A stretch of DNA of 64,000 nucleotides from Parietaria judaica (lineage: Eukaryota > Streptophyta > Magnoliopsida > Rosales > Urticaceae): NCBI GenBank assembly GCA_954871525.1, contig OX940863.1:4688001-4752000 (forward strand), read 5' to 3'. How positions within the stretch are numbered: position 1 is the stretch's first letter; every line of letters starts with the position of its first letter. The notes under the pieces were generated by a model. The model was not told where the DNA came from. It ran no database searches and saw nothing but the letters and a program-made list of their open reading frames with translations. The translations under genes and the position numbers were made by a program. Shown here piece by piece: positions 12,615 through 22,140 of the stretch.

Positions 12615-15100
12615 ATGACCATGGACAATATGGTCGAACGCGATCATGATGACGATGATCACAGAACTAGTCGCTTGAAGTCCGATCACCATTACCGCCA
12701 CCATCGACCGGAGTCAGCGACACCTGCGGAGACAAGCCTCACGGACATGAGCTTGAAGTCCCCGGCAGTCAGGCCCTACGTTCGGTCGAAAATGCCGCGG
12801 CTCCGGTGGATGCCGGATCTGCACCGCTGCTTCGTGCATGCAGTCGAGCGCCTCGGAGGAGAAGACAGTAAGATCTCGTTTATATCGATTTTTTTTTATT
12901 TATTCCTGTAACGGAAACGTATATGTTTAAATGCTCAACCGCTTGAATTATGCGTTATCGATTTAGAATTTATGCCTCGAATTAATTAGGAAAAAAAAAA
13001 GTGATTGAATATAAGGGTAATATTATTATGATTTAATTCATTTTTATTTCAATTTATTTGTTGTAGGAGCAACTCCAAAGATGGTTTTGCAGATAATGGA
13101 TGTGAAAAACCTAACCATATCTCATGTGAAGAGCCATCTTCAGGTTTTCTTGTTAAATTTCTGGAGTTTGAAGATTATTATAATTTATATTATGCGAAAT
13201 AATTTTTGGATAATATTTTTTATTTCATTCGATCGAGCTCTTTGACTTTGAGAAGAAATTATTACTTCATACATATAATATTATTTCGGTTTTGGTTGTG
13301 ATAATATTTGAAAATTATGTATCAACTTTTCTCTAACGTACGATTTCTGTAATTTACTTGGACAGATGTACAGGAGCATGAAGCATGAGCAACTGATTCA
13401 TGGTATATATAATATAATATTTAATCTCATTTGTGCCTCGTAACTGCATATATATACAAATATATAATTATTAATTAATCTAAATGCTTTCTTAATTGCA
13501 CAAGAAGATTACAATATTTCTCTTCACACACACACACATATATGCGCACGTAAACATACGTATACAGAAACATGTGTACATAATACTTATCGTAAAGATT
13601 TACTTAGTTATTTTTAACAAACTTTGATAGCCATTTAACGGCATGACCTTTATACATATAGTACCCTAATGATACATACAATAAAAATAAATTCGGTAAT
13701 ATAATATTATCCTTCTAATTATATATAGATGCAGCTATGGCGGCGAAGGAGAACGAGAAGGCAATGCTTAATTTTCAGCATGCAAACTATTACTCTGCAC
13801 ACAATATAGATCACCCGAACATTAATTGTCACCAAAATAGAGGCAATATTAATATTGCACCAAAACATAAGTTCCCAATCCACTACAATCAGAGCCATGG
13901 GAGCCAAGAGCTTGATCTCACCGATGCCATCACTAATCAGCTTCCAGGACAATGGTAATTATTATTTAGTGTTTTCTTTAGGGATAATACAGGTCTTAAG
14001 TGCTTATTATTTTGAGTTTTTTTATGACATAAATCTTTTTTTTTTTTACGGTTAAAGTTCTCAATGTCAACTATTTTGCTAATTCTCTTTAAATTCCATC
14101 AGCTTGTTATTTAAGTCTTTAAAATTCCATCCACTTGAACACGTGTTTGTTCAAAAGTTACGGCATATCAAAATTTTTATTAAATCGATTGATCAAAAGT
14201 GGACCGATTTTTGGCGAGAAACATAAATAATATTGGAAATGGAGAATTTGATCGTGAAAAAAATGAATTTATGCACTACAAAATTAAGATATTAAGTATT
14301 TATGCCTATATATTATCAAAGAAGAGACAAATTTTCTCAGTCATGACAACCCCAATTTTATTAATATATATCGCCAAAAATGGCAGGAAAAAAAAAAAGA
14401 CAAGACATATGAAGTTTACAAATAGCATACAATGATGACACATTTGATCAATTGTCAAAAGATTTAATAAGCAAAATTTTGACCACACACACAATGATGA
14501 CACATACATACATATATATATATATTGAATTATATTCCCTCACATGTTAATCAAGCACACTGATCATCGTCTCATAATTAAACTAGTCCATACCATAAAT
14601 ATGTACTATTTGTTATACAGCTAGTCATCAAAGCTGCTTTCAAAAAAAAAAAAAGTCATAAAAGCTGCCTAATTTCGTGTTTAGCTTCTAGGCCATTTAT
14701 TAGAGATCAAACGACAATGTGATTATGACCATGCATTTTTAATTCCTTAATTTGAACAAATTAGGTACGTAATACGTATTATATATCGTGAATATATACT
14801 GTGCAATGCAATCAAATTTGATTCATGATATATAGTCAAAATACACAACATTTGCGAGCGTGTGCATGCACAGCTCTTTGCTTGTACATACTATATATAT
14901 AGCATTAATAGAAATATGAGGAGAATCTGGATATATATATTGCGCATGCATGTGTTGATGTTGTGTAAGTTTGGGTACTTTTGTGCAGGAAAGAGAGGCA
15001 AGAACATAAGTGGGGTAATAATAAAAGAGGGGAATATTGGGAGCAGAAACCCAACTCTTATATCATCTTCAAGGATCTACTCAAAAGATGCACTCCTCAA

Positions 15101-15148
<48 letters not shown>

Positions 15149-16058
15149 ATCTTTACTACCAACTCACTTCATTATGCTCATCATACATATAGTGCAAAGC
15201 TCAGAACAAATAAATAACCAAGAGAAATTGAAAGAAAAAAAAAACATTATTGAATAGTAAATAGAAGCAAGGGATGTGAAACTAACAATTATTTTCTGAT
15301 TAAGTTTGTAGATATAGATGAAGGTGAGTGAGTCTATCTCAATAGCTTTAAGCCTAAGAAGAAGTAGTGAAGAATTTGTCATTCAAATCAAGTACCTAAC
15401 AACAATGTAAGTAAAATGTAAGGAAATAAACTATTTATAACCAAAACTCAAGGTGGCATGAATTATTTGGCTCCCATGCATGTAGCTCTGCCCCTATACA
15501 TATAGGAGTGGGATCGGCTAGCCCATGCCGCGGACTTGTCCATTATTTAGCAAGAACGGGCAGCCCGACCATTCTCCAACTTATTTTTTAAATGAATAAG
15601 TTGCTCGCCCGTAATTTTTAAAAGAAACTATGACTTTTTAAAAATATTTTTTTATATATAAGAAAAAGTGTGGGGGACGCGGGGAGAAACGCGGTTATAT
15701 AGTGTGTCCGTGGCTTGCCAATTCCATATATATATATGTATATAGTCTGACATAGCTTGGATGCACACATGGTGATGACACACACAGAAAAATTATTCTC
15801 CTGAACAATGCGTATATATTCCCATAGTTTGTTGAAATTATTTTTCAGGAGGGCAATGAGAAGGAAAGAGAAAAAGGTGCGAAGAGAGTTGATGATGATG
15901 ATGATGATATGGAGCAGGAAGAGGATCCCTCAGCGTTGGTGTCTCTTTCGCTGAGCTCGAAACCCTGCAACTTGGTGTGGCCCGCGGATAGTCAAGCTGA
16001 CTCCATTACTGATGTCTCTCTTGAGCTCACTCTCGCGTCTCCCCCGTCCATAACCTAG
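12615..16058 (+). CDS. GARP/G2-like MYB-type transcription factor with EAR-like motif
   Basis: Six exons join in phase: 12615-12867, 13067-13143, 13366-13402, 13729-13954, 14989-15100 and 15849-16058, giving 304 aa. The start is the first ATG (MTMDNMVERD); a second in-frame Met lies two codons on. The single GARP (SHAQKYF-like) DNA-binding domain covers about residues 62-115, from PRLRWMPDLHRCFVHAVERL through ATPKMVLQIM to ISHVKSHLQMYRSMK, and spans exons 1-3, a usual split for this subfamily. Exon 5 encodes the conserved SYIIFKDLLKRC block. The C-terminus has an acidic run (six Asp), VSLSLSS and a final DVSLELTLA, which is an LxLxL EAR-type repression motif. The product is expected to be a nuclear, probably repressive regulator related to At1g14600/At2g40260-type proteins. 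Its target genes cannot be inferred. Long CT tracts sit in the presumed 5' UTR and at the start of intron 5 (15103-15147). Confidence 0.9.
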
Positions 16059-16813
16059 CTTTAATAATTCTCATCATGACTTCTCTTTTTAGTGTCCTAA
16101 ACAGTTTTCTAATTGGCAGGTTGTTAATTAGTGAGACCAATTCTTATAACATATTAGGTTTTTTGGTTATTCGGATAGTAACAATGTAGTCAAGTTAAAA
16201 TTATTGGATTTATGACGTGTCTATCCATCAATAAATGACTAATGGACAATACTACAGAATACGGATCATAATCTAACATTAAAAAATGTAATTAAAATTG
16301 ATTTTATTTTTATTATTCCAAGCGGCTGATAAATTCCACAATGGTGTCGCTATTCGTCTTGAAATCTCCAATGTTTGACTTTGAATGTGGAGCCTTACTC
16401 CACTGGAATCCATAACAATATATAAATATAATTAAGAGTTTCTGAAGTGGGATTAGTTTGTGTTTCAATGTTAGACGCTAACTAAGTAGATCTATTTAAT
16501 TTTTTTTTCATGTACACAACAGATTGTAAAATAATAATAATAATAATAACAACTTATAAACTTAAGAGGTTAAATAGTAAAATAATTATAATAAATTATA
16601 TGAAGCTTTTCTTATTTGTCAATAGTACTTTCCATGCATCTCTTTATCTAAAATAATGCATAAGAAAATTATTATGCAGCAAATTGATAAACTTAATATG
16701 TTAAAATATAGTAGGTTAAAATTATTACCAATTCTCAAAACTAAAACTAAAGCCGAAAATAAAAAATCCAATGCGATCTTATTAGATATAGTACGTACAA
16801 CTTTTTTTATATA

Positions 16814-17274
16814 GGGAAACTTGCAAAAATGGCTAAAAAAACACCATAATTCAACTTTTAAACTCATATTAAAAAAAAATACATAATTCTAAACTTTGTC
16901 CAATTTAAGACATTTTTACCCCTGATTAATTAATTCCTAAACTGTCCCTAAATTATCAAAAATTGTCCCCAAAATCCAAATTATTGTCCCCAAAATCTGA
17001 AGAAACTGTCCCAAGAATGTTACTCATACAACCTCCCACAAAACTGCCCAGAAAACTGTCCCTAAATTATCAAAAACTGTCCCCTAAATTCAAATTACTG
17101 TCCCCAAGGATCATTAGAAACTGTCCCAAGAATGTTAATCATACAACCTCCCCAATGTTAATCAGGGGTAAAAATGTCTTTAAATTGGACAAAGTTTAGA
17201 ATTATATATTTTTTTTAATATGAATTTAAAAGTTGAATTATGGTATTTTTTTTAGCAATTTTTGCAAGTTTCCC
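16814..17274. mobile_element. Foldback (MITE/MULE-like) element with internal CTGTCCC repeats
   Basis: The ends are GGGAAACTTGCAAAAATGGC and its near-inverse at 17250-17274 (GCAATTTTTGCAAGTTTCCC). The inverted arms are about 110 bp and include TAATTCAACTTTTAAACTCATAT, a poly-A/T stretch and GTCCAATTTAAGACATTTTTACCCCTGAT with their inverses. The core (about 16930-17150) is a degenerate repeat array of AAACTGTCCC and CAAATTACTGTCCCC units with two copies of AAGAATGTTA-TCATACAACCTCCC. The flanks are TA-rich and give no unambiguous target duplication. Confidence 0.65.
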
Positions 17275-17662
17275 TATATATAGGTCCACACTTTAATATT
17301 ACTGGGTCTTCAAATACAAATTATTTTGACATATGTATCCACTAAACTCTTAAATAAAATTCCACAAAAAAGTTAAAACTTATAAGGCAGTGGAGGATAT
17401 TTGCTTTGATTCAGATAACGACACATCCCTAATTAGATTTTCCAAGAAACTATTCAAGATTTCACCTGCTCCACCTTCTCTTATTAATCTCACTTTATAT
17501 TAGGCTAGCGAGCGACAACAATTATTGGGGTTTGATCGACATGAGACCAATGAGCTCTTATGCAATATTCTGGTCAACGTTGCGGTTGACCACCTAAGGT
17601 ATTAGCTGCATGCATGTTCGATCCACAGTCCACTCACTTCTGAACTACTGATCATCGTCGAC

Positions 17663-17670
17663 TATAAATA
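17663..17670 (+). promoter_or_regulatory. TATA box of the glycine-rich protein gene
   Basis: TATAAATA lies 41 bp upstream of the chosen start codon, with TATAAATAGAGG context typical of plant core promoters. The TTGACC and GGTTGACCACC strings near 17580-17595 contain the TTGAC core of W-boxes, but this is only a motif match. Confidence 0.6.
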
Positions 17671-17710
17671 GAGGACTTAGCGGGCATTGCATCATATATC
17701 GCAAGCAGCC

Positions 17711-18662
17711 ATGAGTCCCTCGCTTGGGAATAAGATTCTCTGCATGGCTCTGCTTACTTTGAGCTTTGTCAGTGCTTTAACCGTGAGTAGTGACAGTGGC
17801 AACGGAGACGAACGTCACTGTTCGAGCCCAAGTTGGCGGGGTTGTGGGAGCTTATACGCTGGAGGAGGTGGAGGTGGAGGTGGAGGTGGAGGAGGCGGCG
17901 GTGAAGGGTCGGGTCATGGGAGTGGCTTTGGTGCTGGTGCCGGTGGTGGAAATGGTGGGTTTGGTGGGGGCGAAGGCGGTGGAGAGGGTGGTGGTAGTGG
18001 CGGTTCCGGTCACGGAAGTGGTTTCGGTGCCGGTGGCGGCGTGGGCAGAGGAAAAGGCATGGCCGGTGGAGGAGGCGGGGGTGGTGGTGGTGGTGGTGGT
18101 GGTGGCTCCAACGGAGGTCCGGTCCGGTTAAATGATCATTAAGAAACTAACATATGTATATATAATTATTAGAATATGTAAATTAATTCAATTTCATGCA
18201 TAATATTTTTTTGTTAAACTCACTATATATAAAGAGAATAACAAGTATAAATCAATTGTGTTTAATTAGAATCACAACATATATTTTCACAGCATGCATA
18301 TGCAATTTATTTTTACTTACATGTTGGTCTAATTGTTTTGGTTCAAATAAAAAATTTCAACAGGGTCCGGTCATGGAAGTGGCTTTGGAGCTGGGTTTGG
18401 GTCCGGAGCAGGCGGCGGTGGAGGTGGAGGTGGAGGTGGAGGGGGTGGGGGAGAAGGTGAAGGTGAAGGGCACGGGCACGGCGAGGGTGGCGGCTTTGGA
18501 ATGGGCAGTGGCGGCGGAGGAAAAACAGAGGGAGAAGGAGGTGATAACAATAACGGAAGTGGCGGAATGAGTATGGGTTTCGGAATGGGTTTCGGGATTG
18601 GTTTCGGTGTCGGAAATGGCGCGGCTGGTCGAACCAACGGCCTTAGTACTGAGCAGCCTTAG
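17711..18662 (+). CDS. Secreted glycine-rich protein (GRP)
   Basis: Two exons: 17711-18116 and 18364-18662, giving 234 aa. The chosen start is MSPSLGNKILCMALLTLSFV, a good signal peptide; an in-frame ATG at 17687 would add eight residues. After a short Cys-containing segment (RHCSSPSWRGCGS) nearly the whole protein is Gly-rich, with GGGGGG runs and GHGSGFGAG repeats. The repeat type recurs in both exons (GHGSGFGAGAGG, GHGSGFGAGGG, GHGSGFGAGFGSG), which supports joining them. The splice (AACGGAG|GTCCGG to CAACAG|GGTCC) keeps phase but the donor is weak. Without splicing, exon 1 stops at 18142 after a short tail. The tail of exon 2 (MGFGMGFGIGFGVGNG) ends in QP. A cell-wall structural role is likely by analogy with plant GRPs. 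Confidence 0.8.
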
Positions 18663-19795
18663 CCCATAAGCCTTGCTTCTCTCCCTTGGAGTTTAAAACA
18701 TTTTGCATGTCCTTTTAGTTTTATGTTTTAACTTCAATTTTGATGAGAAATAAGTGAAAATTAATCTATGTTGAATCTATATATGTTGTTATCCTCTCTT
18801 CTTTTTTGAGAAGTGCGCAATTTTTACTACACTCGTAATTTAGATACTTCGTGAATTAATATATTAAGACATATTCTCGGTAAAAGTACCTAAAATTAGA
18901 TCAATTGGAGTTGTATTCCTAATCTTTTTAGCGGCAGAATTATGCAATTGATTTATATACTAAAGAGTAGAGCTGCAAATGACAATAATAAAATATAATT
19001 GACGGAATTAGAAAATAAAACACTTATTAAAAATTAAATCAAATACTCAGTAAATTTTGTTTTTGGATAAAAATATATTTTCTTTAGTTCTTTAAAAAAA
19101 TATATATTTCTCTAGTATAACCTTTTCAACTTCAGGCCTTTGTTATCCAAAAAAATATCGAAGGTCGTCATGTCCTTCATTTTAATAAAAACGTCAATTT
19201 TGCAATTCACATGATTTAGTGGAAATAAGTATATATTACAAGGAGAAATTGATCAATCTTATACAAACTGACTATATATTTCTTATTTCAGTAAACTTAA
19301 GGTTATTTGGTAAAAATACACATGATATATATAATTTACCATTGCATCCCACCTTTGATATCAATTCATGTTGTAGTTAGAGATGCCATTATAATGCTAC
19401 ATAAAATTATCATAAACTATTTGTGCCGTAAAAAGTTAGATATTAAAATGTCAAAAATAAAAGATTGAGTGACACATGTATCTGAATTATATTAAATTTG
19501 AGCGGCATATAAGTTTTTTTTATTGGTATATATACTCTAGTTGTGTTGTACTGCAGTTTGAGAAGTTCATTCATTCTTAACATCGTTAAATGTCTTATAT
19601 TCTTCGACGGTAATTCATTGAACAACAAAAATATTTAAGTTTTAGTTGACACTTAACACGGATAGAACGGATGAACTTCTGAAAATTTGCTATAAAATAC
19701 AGTTTGAGTATATATGTCGCTGAAAAAAATGTGAATCAATGTCGGTCCAATTTAATACGACTTGGGTATATATGCCGACATTAACCTAATAATAT
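18663..19795. other. Intergenic DNA between GRP and the copia element
   Basis: The region is AT-rich, with the GRP 3' UTR at its left. I see no coding exons or structured repeats. It ends at the 5-bp ATAAC (19796-19800) that is duplicated on the other side of the copia insertion. Confidence 0.6.
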
Positions 19796-19800
19796 ATAAC

Positions 19801-20042
19801 TGTTATGAATAAATGTGAAATGCTCATTTATTTTCACACAATATTAGTCAACAATTGTATGCTCCAAATTTCCTATAAATACCCCCTAAGTGGATGAATA
19901 AAATTCACCTCTCACATTTCTACACTTACATTTATCTCACTCACATCTTACTTCTCTCCATCATCTTTTCCATAAAAAACACACCACTCACCAAATTTCT
20001 TACCACTTAAATTAAAGGTGCAAAGTTAGTGAATTTATAACA
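19801..20042 (+). repeat. 5' LTR (242 bp)
   Basis: The LTR starts TGTTATGAATAAATGTG and ends GAATTTATAACA. It contains a TATA-type core (CCTATAAATACC, about 19871-19882), so the transcript should begin in the middle of the LTR. The short TG...CA terminal inversion is TGTTAT/ATAACA. Confidence 0.95.
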
Positions 20043-20056
20043 CGTTATCAGCACGA
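20043..20056 (+). other. Putative primer-binding site matching an Ile-like tRNA anticodon arm
   Basis: CGTTATCAGCACGA follows the 5' LTR directly. It is not complementary to the 3' end of initiator Met tRNA (TGGTATCAGAGC type). Its reverse complement, TCGTGCTGATAACG, reads like the anticodon stem-loop of a tRNA-Ile (anticodon GAU within CTGATAA). Priming from an internally cleaved tRNA is established for Drosophila copia, so half-tRNA priming is a reasonable inference. The tRNA comparison is from memory. Confidence 0.5.
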
Positions 20057-20137
20057 TCACTCTACGGTAAGCTCAGAACACGGTATATTAAACTGTGGAC
20101 TGAAAATTTTATAATTATTATTATCGTTGTACAACAT

Positions 20138-20429
20138 CATATTACTATATACAGGAGGCTCTGCCACCTTATAGTAATGTGATGGGATCTATGATAATTA
20201 ATTATTCTTATGAATAACATCATCTTACCATACACAGGAGGCTTTGCCACCTTATGGTAATATGATTTATAATATTTAACTTTCTTATGTATAACATCAT
20301 ATTATTATACAATGGAAGGCTATGCCACCTTATAATAAAATGATGTGATTTACATCTAAAAAAAAAAATTATCTTCAAGTAATATCAAATTATTATATAC
20401 AGGAGGCTCTGCCACCTTATAGTAAAATG
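20138..20429 (+). repeat. Four spaced covarying hairpins in the copia leader
   Basis: Four related 44-45 nt units lie at 20138-20181, 20221-20264, 20298-20342 and 20386-20429. Each reads CAT-AT-rich arm, then AGGAGGCTCTGCCACCT (or a variant), then the inverse AT-rich arm. Unit 1 can pair CATATTACTATA with TATAGTAATGTG (12 bp, one G-U). After a 3-nt bulge AGG and GGC pair with GCC and CCT around an A-A mismatch and a 3-nt loop. Unit 2 changes ACTATA/TATAGT to ACCATA/TATGGT and unit 3 to ATTATA/TATAAT. These compensatory substitutions imply selection on a folded RNA, in this element or its ancestors. Function is unknown; packaging, dimerisation or translational control are candidates. Confidence 0.75.
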
Positions 20430-20583
20430 ATATTATTGAGATTAGTTTTAACTACTTCATTTTCAATATGCTTATGATTAATATTATATATGTATAATGT
20501 TTGACTATTTTTACATCTCATTTTATGACATATCATCAATAACCTAATTATAACATTTAATTACATTATGTTAGTGTATTTCC

Positions 20584-20630
20584 AACGGCTATATAACGGC
20601 TATAAACGGCTAGTTTTTACACTATAAATA
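20584..20630 (+). promoter_or_regulatory. AACGGCTA x3 and TATAAATA inside the copia leader
   Basis: AACGGCTA occurs at 20584-20591, 20595-20602 and 20605-20612, a spacing of 10-11 bp, close to one helical turn. TATAAATA follows at 20623-20630. Downstream is a CT- and CA-rich leader and then an ATG at 20705. The arrangement looks like a second, internal core promoter. There is no evidence here that it is used. Confidence 0.35.
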
Positions 20631-20704
20631 CAAGTTTATCAAACCATACAAAATTCACATCTCTTATTCTACCTCATATTTTCTCTCCAAGTTTTAGCCG
20701 AAAA

Positions 20705-20875
20705 ATGACTAGACTAATGTTAGTTTTTATAGCCATAATGATCCTTGTATTTAATGTTAGTATTTTCATTTTTCATATTACACCGGAGGAATTTTATTTT
20801 TCCTTTAAGATGGTTGTATTCATGTATCTTGCTTTATTATTTACAATATTTGTAGACTTTTATATTTTGAATTAA
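20705..20875 (+). CDS. Small hydrophobic ORF upstream of gag (56 aa), doubtful
   Basis: This ORF runs from ATG to TAA between the TATA-like cluster and gag. It has two hydrophobic stretches (about residues 4-24 and 36-55) separated by a short polar HITPEEFYFS turn, like a two-pass membrane peptide. T-rich DNA gives hydrophobic codons by chance, so this alone does not prove function. No family is recognised. It lies 38 bp before the gag ATG. Confidence 0.25.
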   Translation: MTRLMLVFIAIMILVFNVSIFIFHITPEEFYFSFKMVVFMYLALLFTIFVDFYILN

Positions 20876-20913
20876 ATCTAATGAATTATTTTATTTTCAT
20901 GTTAGTTACCACT

Positions 20914-21968
20914 ATGTCAAATCTTGTGAAGCTTGAATTCAGCCCTCTTGATATCACTGGCAATAATTACATGCCTTGAAAAAAGTGGATATTGAGATGC
21001 ACTTGGAATCAATGAATCTTCTTGAGACACTCAAAGAGGTAAACGAATCGTCAAGGACGGACAAGGCGAGATCTTTAATCTTCCTTCGTCGACACCTTGA
21101 CGAAAGCCTCAAAAATGAATATCTCACTGTGAAAGATCCAAGTGAGCTGTGGAAAAATCTCAAAGAAAGATACGATCACCAAAGGGATGTAATGCTCCCC
21201 ATTTTTCGCGATGAATGGACCGCTTTAAGGTTCCAAGACTACAAGAAAGTCGGAGACTATAATTCTGCAATGTTCAGAATCGTGACCCACTTAAAATTTT
21301 GTGGGGTAACGGTAACTGACGCTGAAATGCTGGAAAAGACTTTTTCTACTTTCCACGCATCAAATGTAACCCTACAGCAACAATATCGTGTACGGGGTTT
21401 TCAAAAGTATTCTGAACTAATTGCTTGTCTCCTTATCGCAGAAAAGAATAATGAGTTGCTGATGAAAAATCATCATTCTCGCCCGACCGGCTCAAAAGCG
21501 CTTCCTGAAGCAAACGCTATCAACTCTGACGAGCCTGAGCCCAAGAACTATTTTCAGGGTCGAGAGCGAGGCCGAGGTCGTGGGCGAGGTCGAGGTCGTG
21601 GTCGTAGTTACGGACGTGGACGAGGTGGTTATAATCCCTCTTATAAGTCCGCTAACTACTATCATAAAAAACAGCAACACGGGAGGAGCCACGATGACCC
21701 TTCTAAAAAGGGAAAAGAGATGATCTCCCCAAAAGGCTTTGAAACCACTTGTTTCAGATGTGGCACTAAAGGGCATTGGTCAAGAGTTTGCCGAGCCCCA
21801 CCACACTTATGCAAACTCTACCAAGAGTCCATGAAGGGGAAAAGGAAAGAGAAAGAAGTCAACTTTATTGACAATAACGAATCCACTCATCTCGAAGCAT
21901 CCGACTTCAATGGTGATTTCATTGACACAGTTGGCGATTTTGCTGAACAAGCGACTAGTGGAAACTAA
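20914..21968 (+). pseudogene. copia gag (capsid/nucleocapsid), disrupted near its start
   Basis: The probable start codon is at 20914 (MSNLVKLEFSPLDITG). A TGA at 20977-20979 ends that frame after 21 codons, just where copia Gag proteins have a conserved Trp. The rest of gag continues open in another frame from about 20976 to the TAA at 21966-21968, so there is both a stop and a frame change. The downstream 330-codon frame carries the UBN2-type capsid region (LWKNLKERYDHQRDV, DYKKVGDYNSAMFRI), an Arg-Gly-rich basic stretch (RGRGRGRGRGRS) and a CCHC zinc knuckle CFRCGTKGHWSRVC at about 21750-21791. The product would coat the element RNA. The damage lies in the N-terminal region only. Confidence 0.85.
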
Positions 21969-22140
21969 TATGAATTATGTAATTCCTTTTGGGAATGAAG
22001 CCCAATGGTCCGATGTTTGTTTGTCTTTTCTTTTTAGAATATGTCATGATTTTTAAGGTGTGTAATAGACTAATGCTCATGTTTAATTAATTACCTTTCT
22101 TATCAAAATTTGTGTTTTGTTTTTAGTTAAAGTTTTTCAA

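Noticed and set aside
18371..18637. Proline-rich minus-strand frame
   Set aside because: Reverse complement of the Gly codons in GRP exon 2; no start context or partner exon.
20131..20430. CRISPR-like repeat array
   Set aside because: Repeats are diverged, spacers are short and unequal, and the host is a plant. They are hairpins in a retrotransposon leader.
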